From contig JAAYEH010000566.1 in assembly GCA_012728855.1 (NCBI GenBank), forward strand, positions 1 through 46,229: a stretch of DNA of 46,229 nt. Reading direction: 5' to 3'. The notes beneath the pieces are model-generated. The model made no database searches, was not told the origin of the DNA, and saw only the letters and a program-made list of their open reading frames with translations. Numbering within the stretch: position 1 is the first letter of the stretch; each line of letters begins with the position of its first letter. Origin of the DNA: Rhodopirellula sp. Its GTDB lineage: Bacteria > Planctomycetota > Planctomycetia > Pirellulales > Thermoguttaceae. Position numbers and translations under genes: made by a program. Positions 42,251 to 46,229 of the stretch are shown here, piece by piece.

Positions 42251-42444
42251 CGCACAACTCCTGCAAGGAAAACCGAGAATCCACAAGCCCGCCTGGGGCG
42301 GCCATCCGCTCCGGCGACCGTTCACGATAGCATGAAAGGGGCGGCAATGGCAACCGTGGGTCAGGTCGGCAACCCGCCTGCTTTTTGCACTGATACGAGG
42401 CAAGCTGCAATCCTGCCCCACGGTTCTGCATCAGCCGACGAAGT

Positions 42445-43626
42445 TTACCTCACGTCCGCCAGGCTGACGGGGCGGCGCTCTTCAGCCGAAAGAAGGGCCG
42501 CTTCCAGCACCCGCTGCGTCTGATAGGCGTCGTTGAAATCAGGGATGGGCAACGTCGGCTCTTCGCCAGCCAATACCTTGAGAATATCATAGGCCTGATT
42601 GGTAAATCCGTGTTCGTAGCCGATGATGTGGGCGTCGGGCCACCAGTTGGAGACGTAAGGATGGTCGCCGCCGTGCGTACACATGATCGTGGTCCAGCCC
42701 TGCACGGCGCGTGGCCGGGTGGCGTCGTAATACTCCAGTTCGTTCATCCGTTCGAAATCGAACTTCAGCGCGCCCTTGGTGCCGTTGATTTCGAACGTAT
42801 TGCGGTTTTGATTGCCGGTCGCCTGGCGGGCCGCTTCGAAGCTGGCCACCGCCCCGCCGGAGAAACGGGCGAGGAATAAGACCGCGTCGTCGACGGTGAC
42901 TTTGCCCATCTGCCCGCCGCCCTCCCTACCGGCCGCGATGCCGCCCGCCGCGGTGCCGCTGACCACCTTTCGCTCTTTGATGAAGGTCTCGGCAATCGCA
43001 CCGACCACTTCGGTGATCTCCTGGCCGGTAACAAAGCGGGTCAAGTCGATGATATGGGCGTTGAGGTCGCCGTGGGCGCCGGAGCCGGCGAGGCTCTTGT
43101 CGAAGCGCCACAACAGGGGCACCGACTCGCCTGCCCAGTCTTGAAGGTAGGTTGCCCGCACATGCCGGATCTCGCCCAGGGCGCCATCCTGGATCAATCG
43201 GTGCGCCAGGCCGGCGGCCGGGCAGCGGCGGTAGTTGAACCAGACAAACGTCTTCACTCCTTTCGCCTTGGCCGCCTCGGCCATTTGGCGGGCATCGGCC
43301 AGGGTGCCAGCAATCGGCTTTTCGCAGGCGCAGGGCTTTCCTGCCTCGATGGCGGCGCGGGCGACCGGAGCATGCATGTAGTTGGGAGTCACCACATCGA
43401 CCAGGCCGATCTCGGGCGACTTGACTAGCGCCTCCCAGTCGGTCGACGCGTTCTGCCAGCCCCAGTTGTCGGCGAATGCTCGCGGGTTTTCCTCGGGCTG
43501 GCCGAAGACGGTATGCATGACCGACTTCACCGGTGTTTTGAAAAACTTGGCAACCTGGCCCCAGGCATTCGAATGCGAACGGCCCATGAAACCTTGCCCG
43601 ATCAGGGCCACGTTGATGGTCTGCAT
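42445..43626 (-). CDS. Gfo/Idh/MocA family oxidoreductase (cytoplasmic)
   Basis: A 393-residue sugar dehydrogenase-type protein without leader. The nucleotide loop is NVALIGQGFMGRSHSNA, the catalytic EKP lysine is in ACEKPIAGTL, and the substrate helix includes GSGAHGDLNAHIIDLTRFVTG (read in two parts). The C-terminal strand region AVLFLARFSGGAVASFEAAR is typical. Length is normal for Gfo/Idh/MocA enzymes, unlike the two large Tat-type paralogues at 3865-7398, and it has the canonical EKP rather than EKL. Start ATG complementary to 43624-43626 has GAGGAG upstream. It lies 194 bp upstream of the DUF362 gene with an imperfect hairpin between (AACCGTGGG/CCCACGGTT). Confidence 0.9.
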   Translation of the reverse strand: MQTINVALIGQGFMGRSHSNAWGQVAKFFKTPVKSVMHTVFGQPEENPRAFADNWGWQNASTDWEALVKSPEIGLVDVVTPNYMHAPVARAAIEAGKPCACEKPIAGTLADARQMAEAAKAKGVKTFVWFNYRRCPAAGLAHRLIQDGALGEIRHVRATYLQDWAGESVPLLWRFDKSLAGSGAHGDLNAHIIDLTRFVTGQEITEVVGAIAETFIKERKVVSGTAAGGIAAGREGGGQMGKVTVDDAVLFLARFSGGAVASFEAARQATGNQNRNTFEINGTKGALKFDFERMNELEYYDATRPRAVQGWTTIMCTHGGDHPYVSNWWPDAHIIGYEHGFTNQAYDILKVLAGEEPTLPIPDFNDAYQTQRVLEAALLSAEERRPVSLADVR

Positions 43627-43895
43627 ATGACACTCCTCAAAGCTCGGAAACACCGATGGTTATACCCAAAGCACTCCAATAGGTCCGGCGGTTATAGACC
43701 AATCCAAGTCCGCTCGCAAGGGGCTGGGCATCGGAAGTCAACTGACCATGCCGGCGAAGTCGATCGCGACACCCACCCAAAAGATCTATTACTTGACAGC
43801 CATTGCCAGTATTATGCCACCCCCCCCTCGCCCCTTCACCATCAAGAAAATCGAGCCTCCGTAACTAGCCAGTCAGAATTATTGCATAGCGGGTA

Positions 43896-43924
43896 TTGAT
43901 AACTGACCGAATAGTCGTTATAGT
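43896..43924 (+). promoter_or_regulatory. Sigma-70-type promoter for the TetR-RND operon, with dyads
   Basis: TTGATA at 43896-43901 and TATAGT at 43919-43924 are separated by exactly 17 bp, one mismatch-level from consensus at each box, and lie 30 bp before the TetR ATG. ACTGAC (43902-43907) and GTCAGT (43932-43937) form a dyad spanning the -10 box, and CTGAGTCAG (43928-43936) is itself palindromic, so they are candidate TetR operator sites. The remainder of the 43627-43953 gap shows no gene. Confidence 0.65.
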
Positions 43925-43953
43925 GATCTGAGTCAGTTTCAGGAGGTCAGGAA

Positions 43954-44586
43954 ATGCCCAGGCTCACTGCGATCCGAAGACAAGCGCTGGACGAGGTGAT
44001 GAAGGAGGCCATTTTCGAGGCCACCATCTCCGCGCTCAGCGAGCACGGTGTCGAAGGGCTGACCATGGACCGGGTGGCCTTGGCGGCGGGGGTTGCCAAG
44101 GGGAGTCTCTACAACTACTTCCGGAGCAAGAAGAGCCTGCTGGAATTCGTCTATATGAAGACGATCGATCCGGCTTTTCAGGATTTGGAGGCAGTTGTCG
44201 CCTCGGACCGGACGGCGCGGGAGAAGTTGGCGACACACCTCCGTTGGATTCTCGAGCACGTCGCCAAGCATGCACAGGTCTTCCGAGTACTGTTTCGTGA
44301 TGATACGGCCCAAGGCCTTCTGCAGTCGTCGGAACGAAGCGCTCGCGAAATGTGCGGCCAGTATCTGGCCAAGATCTTCGACCAAGGCATTTGCGAAGGC
44401 GTTTTCCGCCCCGCCGATCCGCTTTTGCTGGGACGCATGTTTCTCGGCCTTTGCATGGGCGTCTTCGACAGCCATCCCGAACTGGAGAGAACTGACGTGC
44501 GCGAGGAGATCTACCGATTGATCATGGACATGTTCCTGGACGGAATTGTGACGGAAAAGGGGCGAGCCGGCCGAAGGACGGCGTGA
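43954..44586 (+). CDS. TetR/AcrR family transcriptional regulator
   Basis: A 210-residue TetR-type repressor. The helix-turn-helix is clear at about residues 16-60 (ATISALSEHGVEGLTMDRVA, LAAGVAKGSLYNYFRSKKSL), and the rest is the helical ligand/dimerisation domain. The ATG has AGGAGG 8 nt upstream. It precedes the RND adaptor and pump genes on the same strand, so it is the expected local repressor of efflux, released by a substrate of the pump. The dyad-rich promoter just upstream is the likely target and implies autoregulation. Ligand unknown. Confidence 0.92.
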   Translation: MPRLTAIRRQALDEVMKEAIFEATISALSEHGVEGLTMDRVALAAGVAKGSLYNYFRSKKSLLEFVYMKTIDPAFQDLEAVVASDRTAREKLATHLRWILEHVAKHAQVFRVLFRDDTAQGLLQSSERSAREMCGQYLAKIFDQGICEGVFRPADPLLLGRMFLGLCMGVFDSHPELERTDVREEIYRLIMDMFLDGIVTEKGRAGRRTA

Positions 44587-44713
44587 AACGGGAGACGAGC
44601 GACTTTCCTTTTCTCAAAGCGGAATCCGCGGATTTTCGCGAGTCAGTCCTCCGTTGTCGAAACGTGTTGAACTGCCGGGAATTGAGCCGGTTTTCGAGCA
44701 TGGGAGTACAAGA

Positions 44714-46024
44714 ATGGTTCGGCGTATGGTGAAAGCGTTGGTGATGGCGACCTTGCTGGCGAGTCCGTTCTTCGCGGGCTGCCAAGGCGAGCAGGCTTCT
44801 CCGCCTCCCCCGGCCGCGGAAGTGGCCGTAGTGACGGTCCAGCCCCAGTCCGTCGTGCTGACCACGGAGTTGCCGGGCCGGACGTCCGCCTGCCGGGTTG
44901 CGGAAATCAGGCCCCAGGTCAGCGGACTGATTCAGAAACGGCTGTTCACGGAGGGCTCCGACGTGAACGCCGGTGAGGTTCTCTACCAGATCGACCCCGC
45001 TCCGTTTCAGGCGGCGCTAGACAATGCCGACGCGAGCCTGCTGGCCGCCAGGCAGGCGGCCGAACGGGCGCGGGCCACCTTGGCCGTGACCATCGCCAAC
45101 CTGAAGCGGCACGAGGCGACCTTGACACTGGCCAAGACGAACTTGCAGCGGTATGAGAATCTGCTGAAGACCCGCGCCGCATCGGCCATGCAGCGAGACC
45201 AGGCCGCGACTGATGTCGACGTGGCGGAAGCCACGTTGCGGGCCGCCGAAGCCCAAGTGGAATGCGATCGGCAGGCGGTGGGCGCGGCGGAAGCCTCCAT
45301 TCAGCAAGCCGAGGCGGCGTTGGAGACATCCCGGATCAATCTGGCTTACACGAAGATCACCGCCCCCATTTCCGGCCGCATCGGCCGATCGAACGTGACC
45401 GAGGGCGCCATCGTCACGGCGTATCAGCCCGTGGCGCTCGCGACGATCCAGGAACTCAATCCCATCTATGTCGACGTGCCCCAGTCCACCGTGGAATTGA
45501 ACCGCCTGAGAACCAGCCTGGCCAACGGCCGCCTCAAAGAAAACGGAACCGATCAGGTCAAGATCGCTTTGGAAGACGGCACGGCCTATCCGATGGAGGG
45601 ATCACTCAAGTTCCGCGATGTGACGGTGGATCCCACGACCGGATCGGTGATTCTGCGGATCGTCGTCCCCAATCCCGAGGCCATTCTGCTGCCGGGAATG
45701 TTCGTGCAGGCGACGATCGACGAGGGCGTGGATGACCGCGCGATCCTCATCCCGCAGCAGGCCGTGTCGCGAGATCCGAAGGGCAACCCCAACGCGCTGG
45801 TGGTAGACACCGAAGAGAAAGTTGAACAGCGACAGATCTCGACCGATCGTGCTTTGGGCAATGAATGGCTCGTTTCCTCCGGCCTTGCGCCGGGGGACCG
45901 CGTGATTGTCGAGGGCGTGCAGAAAGTCCGCCCCGGCGTGGTTGTGAAGGTGGTTCCGTTGGAAGCCGGTCAGGCCGCTGCCAAATCCGAGAGCACGGTC
46001 CGGGTGGCCACGCACACGAAGTAA
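44714..46024 (+). CDS. RND efflux periplasmic adaptor (MexA/AcrA type) lipoprotein
   Basis: A 436-residue membrane fusion protein. An N-terminal lipobox (LLASPFFAGC) predicts lipid attachment at Cys22. The beta-barrel/lipoyl start is LPGRTSACRVAEIRPQVSGL and GSDVNAGEVLYQIDPAPFQA, the coiled-coil hairpin spans about 95-215 (many Ala/Glu/Arg heptads), and YTKITAPISGRIGRSNVTEG closes the lipoyl domain. Late motifs include TGSVILRIVVPNPEAILLPG and GLAPGDRVIVEGVQKVRPG. ATG 44714 has GGGAG 8 nt upstream; a second ATG at 44726 is possible. It links the inner-membrane RND pump to an outer-membrane channel. The pump gene begins 21 bp downstream; TetR is 127 bp upstream. Confidence 0.94.
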   Translation: MVRRMVKALVMATLLASPFFAGCQGEQASPPPPAAEVAVVTVQPQSVVLTTELPGRTSACRVAEIRPQVSGLIQKRLFTEGSDVNAGEVLYQIDPAPFQAALDNADASLLAARQAAERARATLAVTIANLKRHEATLTLAKTNLQRYENLLKTRAASAMQRDQAATDVDVAEATLRAAEAQVECDRQAVGAAEASIQQAEAALETSRINLAYTKITAPISGRIGRSNVTEGAIVTAYQPVALATIQELNPIYVDVPQSTVELNRLRTSLANGRLKENGTDQVKIALEDGTAYPMEGSLKFRDVTVDPTTGSVILRIVVPNPEAILLPGMFVQATIDEGVDDRAILIPQQAVSRDPKGNPNALVVDTEEKVEQRQISTDRALGNEWLVSSGLAPGDRVIVEGVQKVRPGVVVKVVPLEAGQAAAKSESTVRVATHTK

Positions 46025-46045
46025 GGGAGTCGTCAGGGTCGCCTC

Positions 46046-46229
46046 ATGTTATCGAGATTCTTTCTGAACCGCCCGGTCTTTGCCTGGGTAATTGCCATCA
46101 TTATGATGCTGGCCGGCGGTCTGGCAATCTATAGCCTGCCCATCGCGCAGTACCCCCCCATCGCCCCGCCGTCGATCGCCATCGACTCCTTCTATCCCGG
46201 GGCGTCGGCGAAGACCGTCGAAGACAGCG
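46046..46229 (+). CDS. RND efflux permease, N-terminal part (AcrB/HAE1 type)
   Basis: The gene runs off the window end; 61 codons are seen. They match the start of AcrB-type hydrophobe/amphiphile exporters: FFLNRPVFAWVIAIIMMLAG, SLPIAQYPPIAPPSIAIDS, then YPGASAKTVED. This is TM helix 1 and the beginning of the PN1 porter domain. It follows the adaptor gene with 21 bp between and belongs to the same operon. Further domains cannot be assessed. Confidence 0.95.
   Translation, partial: MLSRFFLNRPVFAWVIAIIMMLAGGLAIYSLPIAQYPPIAPPSIAIDSFYPGASAKTVEDS

Overview
The window is about 46 kb of GC-rich bacterial chromosome that reads as Planctomycetes, most likely a Pirellulales-like member (inference from content, not from a marker-gene tree). 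Pointers are the many Gfo/Idh/MocA oxidoreductases with Tat-type leaders, DoxX and sugar-isomerase partners, right-handed beta-helix and sialidase-type secreted proteins, URO-D superfamily proteins beside a sodium:solute symporter, a mraZ-rsmH pair without the rest of the dcw cluster, and intergenic spaces loaded with palindromic repeats. No rRNA, tRNA, CRISPR array or transposase gene was seen.

Layout. 1-1.7 kb: a cas3 remnant (type I-G-like) with Walker A and HD ends but no helicase core, and a small unknown gene. 2.4-8.4 kb (minus strand): a probable operon DoxX protein -> two paralogous Gfo/Idh/MocA proteins -> TIM-barrel sugar isomerase -> PHA-system small protein. 8.9-12.2 kb (plus): D-2-hydroxyacid dehydrogenase overlapping a LOG-family protein, then a TlpA-like thioredoxin. 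12.4-15.6 kb (minus): glycogen debranching enzyme and a secreted c-type cytochrome; purM (plus) diverges from the latter. 17.4-18.6 kb (minus): HDOD signalling protein preceded by a 49-residue Cys-rich small protein. 18.9-28.6 kb (minus): PhyH dioxygenase, methyltransferase, SDR, then a carbohydrate locus (symporter, two URO-D-fold proteins, a deleted beta-helix gene, a GH57-like protein and a sialidase). 28.9-29.7 kb (plus): alpha/beta hydrolase. 29.7-34.9 kb (minus): glycosyltransferase -> mraZ -> rsmH -> LysM membrane protein -> SLOG-type protein. 35.2-39.5 kb (plus): queA, Nudix, cysteine desulfurase, CelD-like acetyltransferase. 39.6-43.6 kb (minus): Gfo/Idh/MocA, DUF362 protein and a polyferredoxin membrane protein. 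43.9-46.2 kb (plus): TetR regulator, RND adaptor lipoprotein and the start of the RND pump.

The most unusual material is between the genes. At least ten intergenic spaces carry long inverted repeats. Two elements share the same asymmetric core in opposite orientation, and one of these sits inside another 28-bp palindrome, flanked by TAA direct repeats, which is a readable record of palindrome mobility. Other points worth a second look are the MraZ operator lying directly against its own start codon, two genes that kept both ends but lost their middles (cas3 and the beta-helix gene), the unannotated Cys-rich micro-protein, and a single-pass LysM protein in the position usually held by ftsL.
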